Below are positions 10,201 to 17,215 of a DNA stretch of 19,046 nucleotides, in pieces. The position numbers and the translations under genes were made by a program. Source of the DNA: Saccoglossus kowalevskii (lineage: Eukaryota > Hemichordata > Enteropneusta > Harrimaniidae); assembly GCF_000003605.2 (NCBI RefSeq), contig NW_003155739.1:647378-666423 (forward strand), given 5' to 3'. The notes under the pieces are model-generated. The model was given only the letters and a program-made list of their open reading frames with translations, was not told the DNA's origin and did no database searches. Positions within the stretch are counted from its first letter, which is position 1. Each line of letters starts with the position of its first letter.

Positions 10201-13200
10201 GGTAATTTTGTTACACTGTTCAGGAGAATCTCAACAACTAGACCAAAAGTACATTTTTTTTTATCATTGTGTCACTGGTTGTGGTTGCCAGGCATTAAAA
10301 ACACCTGGATGTTCGCTCCAGAGTTTTCCCTCCACTTTGAAACATGCATGTCAGTAATTCTATATCTTTTTTATATGTACCATATTTATTGCATCAAAAA
10401 CAGGAGTTTTGTTGATCTCCTATCAGATAAGTGAACTATTGACATTATGATTACATTTGAGTTAATTGTTTCCCTGTATACAATTATATTACACTCACCT
10501 AAATTAATGGCTTCCGCAAAATCTTCATATTTATCCTTTAAATATTCAGATAAAAACTCCTTATCAAAAAAGCTTTCTAAGACTATTCCCGACAGACAAT
10601 GTCTTATTTCAATGAAATGTCTCGATATGATGCCACTGCAGAATAAAAAGATAAGGTATCCCTTGACATTATTATACGCATGTCACTGAAAACTATAAAT
10701 TTACTGTTCTGTGAAAAGCTGTATCTGTATTAGAATCAGTGACAGACGCTCATTACTGCATTCTTTTCTTTTATGTAACATCTCTTGAGATTTGAATGTT
10801 ATTTTGAATGTTCAATGCCCTAGATATGTTTGAATATTCCTAAACCCATAAAAATCTGTATCTGCGTTCATTTCAAAACAAAACTGCACTCGTTAGAATT
10901 TTCTCTTCTTTCAGGTAAACAAATCAGGGACAGGCAATACTGCGGTCTTTTCTTCCATGTAACAATCTCTTGGGTTTTTAATGTTATTTTGAAGGTTCGA
11001 TGTGCAAGATTGTGTTCGGATATTCCTAGTTGCATCAAACACATACAAATTCCAAGAAAAGAAAATATCAATGTTTTTTCGATGGGTGAATTTTTAAACA
11101 AAATCTTGCCTAAGCCAGACATTATGAGCAATACAAGTCGATTTTGAGTGAATTAAATTAATAATGGTGTTTATTAATACAGGTTATGCAAACAACACAG
11201 AGTTGACAGTTGTAACGGTACATTTCAATTGTTTTCAAACAAATCTATATGTACAGTAATGTACTCAAGCTATTCAGTTATTAACTTACTAGATATACTG
11301 GTAGTACGTTTTCAAGAACGGGTTACACAATCAACCAGAACCTAGGTTAGTTGACAAGAAGTCAAGTCTCCTAAATATTTTGAAATGGTTCCCAGTTTAG
11401 CAAATTGGATTTGATATAAGAGCTTTGTGAAATGATAAAACACAAATACTGATGACATCAAATTGCTATGCAGACATTCTGTTGTTTTTTTTAAAGCAGA
11501 GAACTGTTCTAGAAATATACAGTAAACAGCAGGCAGCACTCAATATGAGACTATCTCATTGATTCAATAAAAATAAAGTCAATACAATTAGTATCTAAAT
11601 ATAGTTTTATGAATTTTTCACTATACTGCTGATCTTTCGCTTAAATACATTAATGGGATTATTAGTTTTCAATTTTCGGAGGAATAGAAACAGAAAGCGA
11701 GGAATGAAATCATGTCAGACATACCTTGACATGTACACATGATTATTATTCCTGTCATCGCTATGCGGATTACACATGCGTGAGCTGGCAACAATTCAGG
11801 AAATAATAATAGGATATCTGTGCATGATTACAGACATCATGATAAGCATCAAACTCATGGTTAAGCAGACAATCACGCACACAGACTAGCCATCAAAACA
11901 AAGCTTACATTGGCAAGTTTTAGCATCATGATCTTTATTTAAAATCTGTCAACCTCTTTAACCTTTTACCACCAGTTCCTTCTTTTCATCACAATTTCAT
12001 AAAATAGTGCCGTTTATAATCTGCACTTTTCTTCAGAAGATTGGGACAAAAATAGCCAAATTTTTTTGAGTAAAAACTCAAAATTGACTCAAATTTTTTT
12101 CTGTTGGCTATAAAATTAAGGTTCATTCCAGAAATATTGAAGAATACAAGAATAAAAGTGCAGAATGATTTGGGAGAGAAAGTCTTGTGGTGAAAAGGTT
12201 AAATCCATGAGAAATTTTTGCAAATTTCGCAAGTCTGTGAAAATTGTTAAATTTTCTAGCAGATAGAATTTCCCTGGGGACTTTCATGAAATTTTGTTTT
12301 TCACAAACTTGCATAGAAATTGCGAAAATTTATATCCATGAAATTTAAATGGTAAACAGTAAATAAAATATGACGTAGAGTACTACAGTGTGAAAATGTG
12401 TATACAGTAATATTTCAAATTTGATACAGGCAAATATACAAATTAATTACGGTAGATGTAATTAAATTTAAATTGATGATTGCTTGATGATGAGTACAAT
12501 TTTTGGCAAATGTAATGAAATTTTAAGCATTGTTTCAATTTGGTTTCTCTTCAATGGAAGAGAAGTTGTTGAAGTTGATCACAGACATCAGAAGCAAATC
12601 AATACAAATCTAATCTATTAAATACCATATTATAATAACTCAAGGATTTAACCATAACATAATAAATGACATTAATACTTTCATCTAAAATACATCAGTC
12701 TGAGAAGTTCCCTAACCTTGATTGCACTGCAGAGATAAGACTAGGTTGAGATTAACCTGGATGACCGTACCTATGACGATGAAATCCCAGCGGTTGTATT
12801 ATTTGTGTACTTATTACCGTCTAAGTGAGTAACCCTATAAACTATGCAAAGTCTTCGACCAAGAATTTTCTTACAAAATTTATGGTGTAATTTTTTGCAA
12901 AGTTTTCTATAATTTCCTTTTTAATTAGTTTTGAAAACCAACAAGCAGCCTATCGGCTGAGATAGCTCCGCTGTTAGCAATGCACATTTCAATTAAAGAA
13001 CTGAAGACATCATTAGAAAATGAACAATATGTATAGTATCAAAGCAATCGGACTTGCAGTTTTTAACAAGAAGTCGAAAATATCACTTTTTACCAAAAAT
13101 GCCAAAAATATTCACCAAAATTAGAGAATTGAAGATATCATCACAAAATGAACAAATCTGAGAGAGGTCCACATGTAGTACCTATATATGTAATATCAAA

Positions 13201-14660
13201 GCAATCAGATTATTGGTTTTTTACAAGAAGTCGAAAATATCACTTTTTACCAAAAATGACAAAAATATTCACCAAAATTATAGAATCGAAGATATCATCA
13301 CGAAATGAACAAATCTGAGAAAGGTCTACATGTAGTATCTAAATATGTGATATCAAAGCAATCAGACTATTGGTTTTTTACAAGAAGTCGAAAATATCAC
13401 TTTTTACCAAAAATGACAAAAATATTCACCAAAATTATAGAATCGAAGATATCATCACAAAATGAACAAATCTGAGAGAGGTCCACATGTAGTACCTATA
13501 TATGTAATATCAAAGCAATCAGACTTGTGGTTTTTAACAAGAAGTCGAAAATATCACTTTTTACCAAAAATTACAAAAATATTCACCAAAATTAGAGAAT
13601 TGAAGATATCAACATGAAATGAACAAACCTAAGAGAGGTCTACCCAAGGTACATATACACCAAGTATCAAAGCATTCAGGCTTGTAGTTTTCAAGAAGAA
13701 GTCAAAAAAGTAAAACATTGACACGGACGACGACGGACAATCACTCATATGATAAGCTCCGCTCGACAAAGTCGACAGCGGAGCTAAAAAGACATACTTT
13801 TCCATTACCTACAGGTCATGATCAAAAATGTTGAAAATTATGAAACTAGATCATGTTATGTGAAAAGAAGACCAAGTATGTCTTCTTCAGCATTCAAAAG
13901 ACCCAAATTGCTGGATGTGAAAATATTTAAAATAATTATGAATGTACTGATTGAAATACTTAGATCAGATCACAAGATCCAATTACACATATCAGACATT
14001 TAAAAGTACAAGTTTTTTATTACAAATTGGGCCAAAGTATACCATTTTTAATGATTCATATCAATTTGTCACACAAAACAATTGAGTGATGTAATGTGAT
14101 TGATTATATTATATTATAAAAAATATATAATTAAATTTTACCAATATTTTACAGGCAAAACATGTCGAGATCCAAAACTATCTGAGATATTGAAACCACA
14201 AGAAACAAAGTTTACAATGAGACAACAACACCAGGGAGGACAGATAAATTCAGTGTATAGACCTTTATCTATGCTATGAGCAAAACAATAAAATCATATT
14301 GTGAAAGATAAGATGGTAACAATTCACGTGTTTTTAGTCAAAATAAGACATATTTAAAGATCTACCATACAATAAATGCAATTTTGTTGTGTTTCAAACA
14401 GAACAAACATGGTATTCATATATTTCTACCATAATTAATTTCGCCACCTTTTTTTATTTGTTTGTGACTAGCAAGTTAGGTCTTCTAATTTCTGAAGTTC
14501 AAACAATAAAAAGTCTCTGAAATATCACAAAGTTGTGTTCAACTCACCTGCCAGGTATACCAGGTATTCGAAAAAATATCATTTTAACAGCTATCCAATT
14601 GGTCAATCCTCCGGCAAAGCCAAATATACCAACAGCACGCAGTACATACAGAAAATTCAT
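1121..14660 (-). CDS. DUF445 (YheB-like) membrane protein gene, five exons, 3' end unresolved
   Basis: This multi-exon gene is assembled from five segments with AG acceptors and GT donors: 14660-14548, 10635-10499, 9294-9208, 7979-7876 and 1231-1121. Together they give 552 coding bases, or 184 codons, without a stop. Each junction restores the frame: AG+T gives Ser38, G+AT gives Asp84, G+GT gives Gly113, and the last junction is phase 0. Residues 3-21 form a hydrophobic helix that runs into GGLTNWIAVKMIF, then IPGIPGSGIISRHF. The Thr-Asn-Trp-x-Ala-x-Lys-Met-x-Phe core followed by a Pro/Gly-rich turn is what I know of the N-terminus of DUF445 proteins, where bacterial members also start directly at this helix. 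Residues 45-184 are polar, charged and probably helical. Function is unknown; membrane location is inferred from the helix. The C-terminus probably continues into the first 120 bases of the window or beyond. The frame agreement makes the gene model firm; the family name rests on motif recognition alone. Confidence 0.75.
1372..1582 (+). mobile_element. A-tailed retroposon-like block (SINE candidate)
   Basis: A locally GC-richer stretch starts near CTATGGCGTGACCTC and ends in 25 consecutive A at 1558-1582. A block with a distinct composition and a homopolymeric A tail suggests retroposition on the plus strand. It contains the inverted pair ATTGCCC (about 1473) and GGGCAAT (about 1519). I see no clear tRNA-type A and B boxes and no clear target-site duplication, so the class stays open. 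Confidence 0.4.
2037..2140. mobile_element. Possible small TTAA-flanked MITE
   Basis: TTAA at 2033-2036 and TTAA at 2141-2144 bracket 104 bases with weakly inverted ends (CGCATTTT against CCCTTTTT). This fits a decayed piggyBac-type MITE but could be chance in AT-rich DNA. Confidence 0.25.
3280..3450 (-). mobile_element. GC-rich palindromic MITE, family C, copy 1
   Basis: The left end reads TTAAAGCAGGAGGGTCATCA and continues CCTGTGCATGCGCGG. The right end, reverse-complemented, reads GTAAAGAGGGGGGAGTCGTT and then ACCTGCACATGTGTC. These are imperfect terminal inverted repeats of about 30 bases. The inner segment GGAATCGAGTCCCAAGCG recurs in copy 2 (7736-7853) in the opposite orientation. The element is non-coding and is more GC-rich than its surroundings. 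Confidence 0.6.
4200..4805 (+). repeat. Tandem repeats of about 148 bp in element A
   Basis: The paired motif AAAATGGCC...GCCATTTTGAAT occurs at 4330, 4473, 4621 and 4773, with a half copy near 4205. Spacing is 143-152 bases. Alternate monomers are more alike, so the higher-order period is 291 bases (4330 and 4621). Each monomer also carries a 'tgatgattttttagcacaa'-like or 'gaacataatcagtgaaagca'-like segment. Confidence 0.75.
4962..4996 (+). repeat. 3' terminal hairpin of element A
   Basis: AGTCCTCGTT pairs with AACGGGGACT, with one T-G wobble. The loop side contains GAC-TGC-GTC. CTAAAAAGACAT follows directly. Confidence 0.7.
5191..5357. mobile_element. TA-flanked MITE with about 26-bp inverted repeats
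   Basis: The element starts CCGTAAAATCTGTATTAGAA and its reverse-complemented right end starts CTGTAAAATCTGTATTAGAA. The two agree at 25 of 26 bases, through GCCGCA. TA flanks both sides (5189-5190 and 5358-5359), as in Tc1/mariner-type insertions. The 167-bp body repeats the motif AATAGAAG several times. It is non-coding; the long open frame across it on the minus strand follows from the inverted repeats. Confidence 0.8.
5584..5789. mobile_element. Second TA-flanked MITE (CTGTAAAA ends)
   Basis: The element starts CTGTAAAACTACTAATTTTCAC and its reverse-complemented right end starts CTGTAAAAGGATTAATTATTCAC. TA lies on both sides (5582-5583 and 5790-5791). Internally the motif ATATTCASTGGGTTTT appears twice in direct orientation and once inverted (AAAACCCAGTGAATA). 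The terminal octamer is shared with the 5191-5357 element, so both probably used related transposases. Confidence 0.65.
6713..6910 (+). mobile_element. Decayed 3' portion of an element A copy
   Basis: The order of motifs matches 4690-4971: ACCAAGTTTGAA, TGATTTTGATGATTTT, ATGGCC, GGATCATGAAAC, GTGTGAAGTTT, AATACAGGT and finally TAAGTCCCTGTT (6889-6900). Several deletions shorten it, and the right arm of the terminal hairpin is lost. It lies in the same orientation as element A. Confidence 0.6.
7736..7853 (+). mobile_element. GC-rich palindromic MITE, family C, copy 2
   Basis: The left end GTCGTCACCTGCGCATGCG matches the reverse complement of the right end GTCGTCATCTGCGCATGCG at 18 of 19 bases. 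The right end also contains CGCTTGGGACTCAATTCCCG, the same core as copy 1 (3280-3450) in reverse, and closes with CCCTCCCGCTTTAAA. It sits about 17 bases from the splice donor of DUF445 exon 4. Confidence 0.65.
7876..7979 (-). CDS. DUF445 gene, exon 4
   Basis: The acceptor CTAATCGCAG and the donor CATTG|GTGAGT bound 104 bases. Two bases complete Gly113 and 34 codons follow, ending in phase 0. The peptide has a Ser/Thr-rich opening (IHAQSSTSSEKDSV) and then a charged helix, KKIILKQILEKVCLDNLPL. The donor lies only about 17 bases from the end of a palindromic MITE in the downstream intron (about 7736-7853). Confidence 0.75.
8400..8419. repeat. (TGAA)n microsatellite
   Basis: About four and a half copies of TGAA. 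Confidence 0.8.
8556..8572. repeat. (GT)n microsatellite
   Basis: About eight GT units, read as Cys-Val repeats in two frames. Confidence 0.85.
9208..9294 (-). CDS. DUF445 gene, exon 3
   Basis: The acceptor GTCTCTCTGCAG and the donor GAAG|GTGAGA bound 87 bases, with 28 full codons and split codons at both ends (Asp84 and Gly113). The peptide is ECLNEVMKTEKMNDILNKCI followed by DEILTKPE. It is polar, with leucine and isoleucine spacing that suggests amphipathic helices. The frame entered from exon 2 is open across the exon. Confidence 0.78.
9362..9398. repeat. (GATGC)n microsatellite
   Basis: Seven units with one variant (GATGT), immediately inside the intron upstream of exon 3. Confidence 0.9.
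9920..10057 (+). repeat. Diverged direct duplication, period about 78 bp
   Basis: The segments 9920-9980 and 9994-10057 share GATTTATTC, ATCC.TCTGTCACTTTTTCC and TATTTTCAGGGGC. The second copy continues into CAGGGGCGGATCTACG, which resembles the start of many hAT-type element ends. No matching opposite end was found. Confidence 0.6.
10499..10635 (-). CDS. DUF445 gene, exon 2
   Basis: The acceptor TTTATTCTGCAG and the donor TTAG|GTGAGT bound 137 bases. The first base completes Ser38, 45 full codons follow, and one base is left over (phase 1). The peptide starts GIISRHFIEIRHCLSGIVLE and continues with an acidic and aromatic stretch ending DFAEAINL. The Gly-Ile-Ile-x-Arg start fits the DUF445 pattern of a Gly-(Val/Leu)-Ile-Pro-(Arg/Lys) turn after the first membrane helix. 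The other two frames contain stops, so the splice phase and the open frame agree independently. Confidence 0.82.
10741..11028 (+). repeat. Diverged duplication of about 100 bp, period 187 bp
   Basis: The segments 10741-10842 and 10929-11028 share GACAG.C, TCTTTTCTT.CATGTAAC, ATCTCTTG, AATGTTATTTTGAA and ATATTCCTA in the same order. The second copy lies inside a region (10830-11147) that is open on both strands, but neither translation resembles a known protein. Confidence 0.6.
11962..12198. mobile_element. TTAA-flanked piggyBac-type MITE
   Basis: TTAA at 11958-11961 and 12199-12202 brackets 237 bases. The left end is CCTTTTACCACCAG; the right end in reverse complement is CCTTTTCACCACAAG. A further inverted pair, CTGCACTTTT, lies about 70 bases inside the left end and about 35 inside the right. 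The TTAA target and CC-initial ends are what is known of piggyBac-type elements. It is non-coding. Confidence 0.65.
13000..13715 (+). repeat. Tandem array, five units of 157 bp, in element B
   Basis: AAGTCG (last copy AAGTCA) starts at 13071, 13228, 13385, 13542 and 13699, exactly 157 bases apart each time. Inner units share GAAGTCGAAAATATCACTTT and the segment that follows. The outermost units are the most diverged. Confidence 0.9.
13755..13785 (+). repeat. 3' terminal hairpin of element B
   Basis: AGCTCCGCT and AGCGGAGCT form a 9-bp outer stem. CGAC and GTCG form an inner stem around AAA, with a two-base bulge. CTAAAAAGACAT follows. Confidence 0.85.
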
Positions 14661-14662
14661 CA
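14548..14662 (-). CDS. DUF445 gene, exon 1 of the coding part (TM helix and TNW motif)
   Basis: The acceptor TTATTTTTCAG precedes position 14662, and the donor GCAG|GTGAGT follows 14548. The first ATG is at 14660-14658, two bases inside the exon, and gives 37 codons plus two bases (phase 2). The peptide begins MNFLYVLRAVGIF and carries GGLTNWIAVKMIF, then RIPGIPG. The strong acceptor just before the ATG means an upstream exon exists. That exon would be 5' UTR, or a short N-terminal extension if its last base makes the split codon xTG. I chose this ATG because bacterial family members also start directly at this helix. No convincing upstream exon was found between 14663 and 17140. Confidence 0.78.
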
Positions 14663-15446
14663 CTGAAAAATAATAATATTTACATTCAGAAACAAAGTCG
14701 CGTTTAGATTTTTCAATTCCAAGCTTTGCATGACATACACACATTAGGTAATGAGAATAAACATGAATTGCATAGTAATTACTGTACCGGTACTACTTCT
14801 TCCTAGTGGTACTATCCCCTATCTTAGCAAAAACACTCAGTTTTACACTATTACTCATGATTCATTTATAAATTGGTGTATTCTAATTATGTTATAATAT
14901 TATTATAAAAAATAACTAATAAAAATAATGAAATGATACCAACAATTGGCAGATATTAGAAAAGCAATAATAGAAAAATATAATGATAATCCACTGATAA
15001 AAAAATGATTAAATTTAATTTCATCCAAAATATTTATTGTCAGACAACATATCCAATACTATCCTCTCAAGTCTATATGTAATGTGGAACATATTGAAAT
15101 AACTACATTCCACTACATTTGACTCTCAATGCATGATTTAATAGAATCTTAATTTTGCTAAAGTGCCAACAATCTCATTTTTGAAAATGTACTTTATTTT
15201 AAATTAGCGACATCTTGAATTAGCGAAATTACAGATTAGCTAAACGACATGTTGTACAGTAGAAGATTATTCTTCACCAGTATTAATGATATTCAAATAA
15301 GATATAAATAATGCACAATCTTGATCTTGCTGTGATTTTAATAGGGTCTGCATATTAGGTTTCAATCAACTAGGTTGCTTGATACTCTGAGATAATTGGA
15401 GCTTGAACACAGCAAGGAATGTTTTGCTCCCTGTTGTCTTTGGGAA

Positions 15447-15459
15447 GGGGGGGGGGGGG
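15447..15459 (+). repeat. Poly-G run of 13
   Basis: Thirteen consecutive G follow GGGAA. This is a simple repeat. Confidence 0.9.
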
Positions 15460-16409
15460 AGTGTAATAAGCAAGCTCTTACACTGGCAGTATTTATGTAA
15501 TACCAGTCAATCACTTTCTGATTGGCAGAGGGCATGATCCAAGAGCTAGTACTCGTTTGTCAATTCAATAAATCAATCAAATTCCTTTGTGAATGCATTA
15601 AATTATAAATTGAAGCAGATGAACTGTATAAAAAGAGGTTACTATTCATTATTTATCCTTAACTAAGTTTAATAAATCCATGTTTTTTCACCAGAGGATA
15701 TATTTCAGATGAGTGAAGTTTTAAACACAAATGCTTTATTTATCAAGAATGCATGGTCAAGAATAATTACAGAGACTTACTTAAATTATATAATTAATTT
15801 ATGTATTAATTTTGGGGTCTAGCCTGACAAAAGCCGTATGAAAAACAAGAAGCAATGTTACACTTATCTGCTTGATCCCAAATTAAGATTGAATTTAGTG
15901 AAAATTTCAGAAAAGGGAACAAATTAACCCAAATTTAAGGGAGAAAAGAATTTGGCGCTCAAAGGGTTAAACACAAAATTCAACTTTTCATACTCTTCAC
16001 AAAATAAATATGCATTATCTATATATTTTTTTCAAAATCTGTAATGGATAATATCTACATGGTATATAAATTTGGTCAAAAAACAAAAAGAATATAAGAA
16101 GAAAATGTGCATTTGGTGGGATCAAAAGATTAAATGATGGGCGGGCCTGTGAACACATAGTAACTGATTATGTCAGACTAGTTTGAGTAATTTTCTACCA
16201 CAACTTGATTGCAATGAATTGTTTGGACAAGAGAAAATTCATTATACTGTCTTGATTTTCTATACTATGCTAAATATAGGTAGATAACATATAATTTAAT
16301 ATTAGAATCCCTGCAATGTGATGTATTGAATCTTTGTTAGCATGAGAAATTGACTTGATGAAGTCGCATTGTGACAGTATTAAACAGTGGAGAAGTCATC
16401 GAGGTCTAA

Positions 16410-16595
16410 CCATTTGAGTGCCAGTCAACTTTTGTCACATAATTTTCCAAATCTTTCAACAAGACCTGTAGCCAGTAGTAAACTTAGCTCATGTGGTCCA
16501 AAGTGAAAAAAAAAAGTTATAGAAAACTAAATAAAAACAAGTAAAAGGTATTTTGCACCAAAATCGTGGCTGGAAAAATTATGCAATACAAAGGG
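16410..16595. mobile_element. TTAA-type MITE, second family
   Basis: The left end is CCATTTGAGTGCCAG after CTAA (16406-16409, a decayed TTAA). The right end in reverse complement is CCCTTTGTATTGCATAATTT after TTAA (16596-16599). Both sides share CATAATTTTCCA-like inner sequence. Length is 186 bp; it is non-coding. Confidence 0.5.
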
Positions 16596-17140
16596 TTAAT
16601 ACCGTAGCTATAATACATATAGCAGATGTGCTGTTCTTGTTCATTTAAAAACACAACATTCTTCAATGATTTGTGGAGGAAGTGACCAAAATGATTAAAT
16701 TATTTGTAACGTCAAATCTTGCTTCTGCGTTTCTACATAAAAAGAATGACATCAGACCCCACCCACGCATGTATATATCATTGTTGAGCTGTGTTTACCC
16801 AAAGTTCACCCATTGAGGGCATGAACTGACTCGCGTACTCTCGCATTAACGTTTCCCGGATTTATAGATTGCATAAATGAGAACATAATCTTTGTGTTTA
16901 ATAGGTAAGGTTAAATGTGCCTAATTCAACAAATAATTTACAGTTGTTACAACAGAACTTTGAATGAAAAAAATGTCTTGAATGCTCATACACTTCTGCA
17001 TTTGTTTTTTAAATTTACTAGTGAATTTCTAAACATTGTCCCAATTGCTAATATACTTGAAACATTGTAGACAACCCTCTCAAAAATTTATCACAACGAC
17101 CTTTCATTATATTGTCAAATAAATAAATATGATAGAGTAA

Positions 17141-17198
17141 ACAAGCAGCCTGTCAGATGAGATAGCGTCGCTGTTAGCAATGCACATTTCAATTCAAG
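17141..17198 (+). mobile_element. Lone 5' end of element B
   Basis: About 53 of 58 bases match 12941-12998, from ACAAGCAGCC through GCTGTTAGCAATGCACATTTCAATT. Homology stops just before the transposase remnant, and no matching 3' hairpin appears in the rest of the window. The arm here is AGCGTCGCTGT, one base different from element B. Confidence 0.75.
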
Positions 17199-17215
17199 CA
17201 TTTACAATGTGGTGA

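Larger units (their letters stand above)
9295..10498 (-). other. Intron 2 of the DUF445 gene
   Basis: This 1.2 kb intron contains a (GATGC)n microsatellite at 9362-9398 and a diverged direct duplication at 9920-10057. The rest is AT-rich, with no supportable gene. Confidence 0.72.
12941..13793 (+). mobile_element. Pearl/HINE-like non-autonomous element B with 157-bp tandem repeats
   Basis: The 5' end reads ACAAGCAGCC, includes a short palindrome (AGCCTATCGGCT), then the arm AGCTCCGCTGT (12964-12974) and TAG. The 3' hairpin at 13755-13785 has the outer arm ACAGCGGAGCT (13775-13785), which is the exact 11-base reverse complement of the 5' arm, and is followed by CTAAAAAGACAT. Five repeats with a period of 157 bases and an ACGGACGACGACGGAC tract lie between. 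The layout is that of pearl/HINE elements, which depend on Helentron (Rep-helicase) proteins made elsewhere. A second 5' end at 17141-17198 confirms the left boundary. It is non-coding. Confidence 0.72.
10636..14547 (-). other. Intron 1 of the DUF445 gene
   Basis: This 3.9 kb intron holds a diverged tandem duplication (10741-11028), a TTAA-flanked MITE (11962-12198) and element B (12941-13793). The stretches 11150-11940, 12210-12940 and 13800-14540 are AT-rich with no supportable gene. Confidence 0.72.
14663..17140. other. Upstream flank of the DUF445 gene, no gene recognised
   Basis: This AT-rich DNA should contain the upstream exon and promoter of the DUF445 gene, but no donor of the needed phase stands out. 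It contains a G13 run at 15447-15459, a TTAA-flanked MITE (16410-16595) and isolated GGGTTAA ends (about 15960). A locally GC-richer patch at 16805-16860 has a few CpGs but no clear promoter element. Confidence 0.5.

Noticed and set aside
10830-11147. 105-codon plus-strand frame as a gene
   Set aside because: No recognisable domain, an equally open minus strand, and overlap with a diverged duplication; kept only as a repeat observation.
12205-12360. Degenerate TTTCGC-type repeat with scattered inverted similarity
   Set aside because: The matches are short and AT-rich, and no ends or flanking duplication could be defined.
15926-16140. TTAA-bounded element between TTAACCC (15926) and TTAA (about 16133)
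   Set aside because: The available ends (GGGTTAA at about 15966 and AAGATTAA at about 16133) point the same way and do not pair convincingly.
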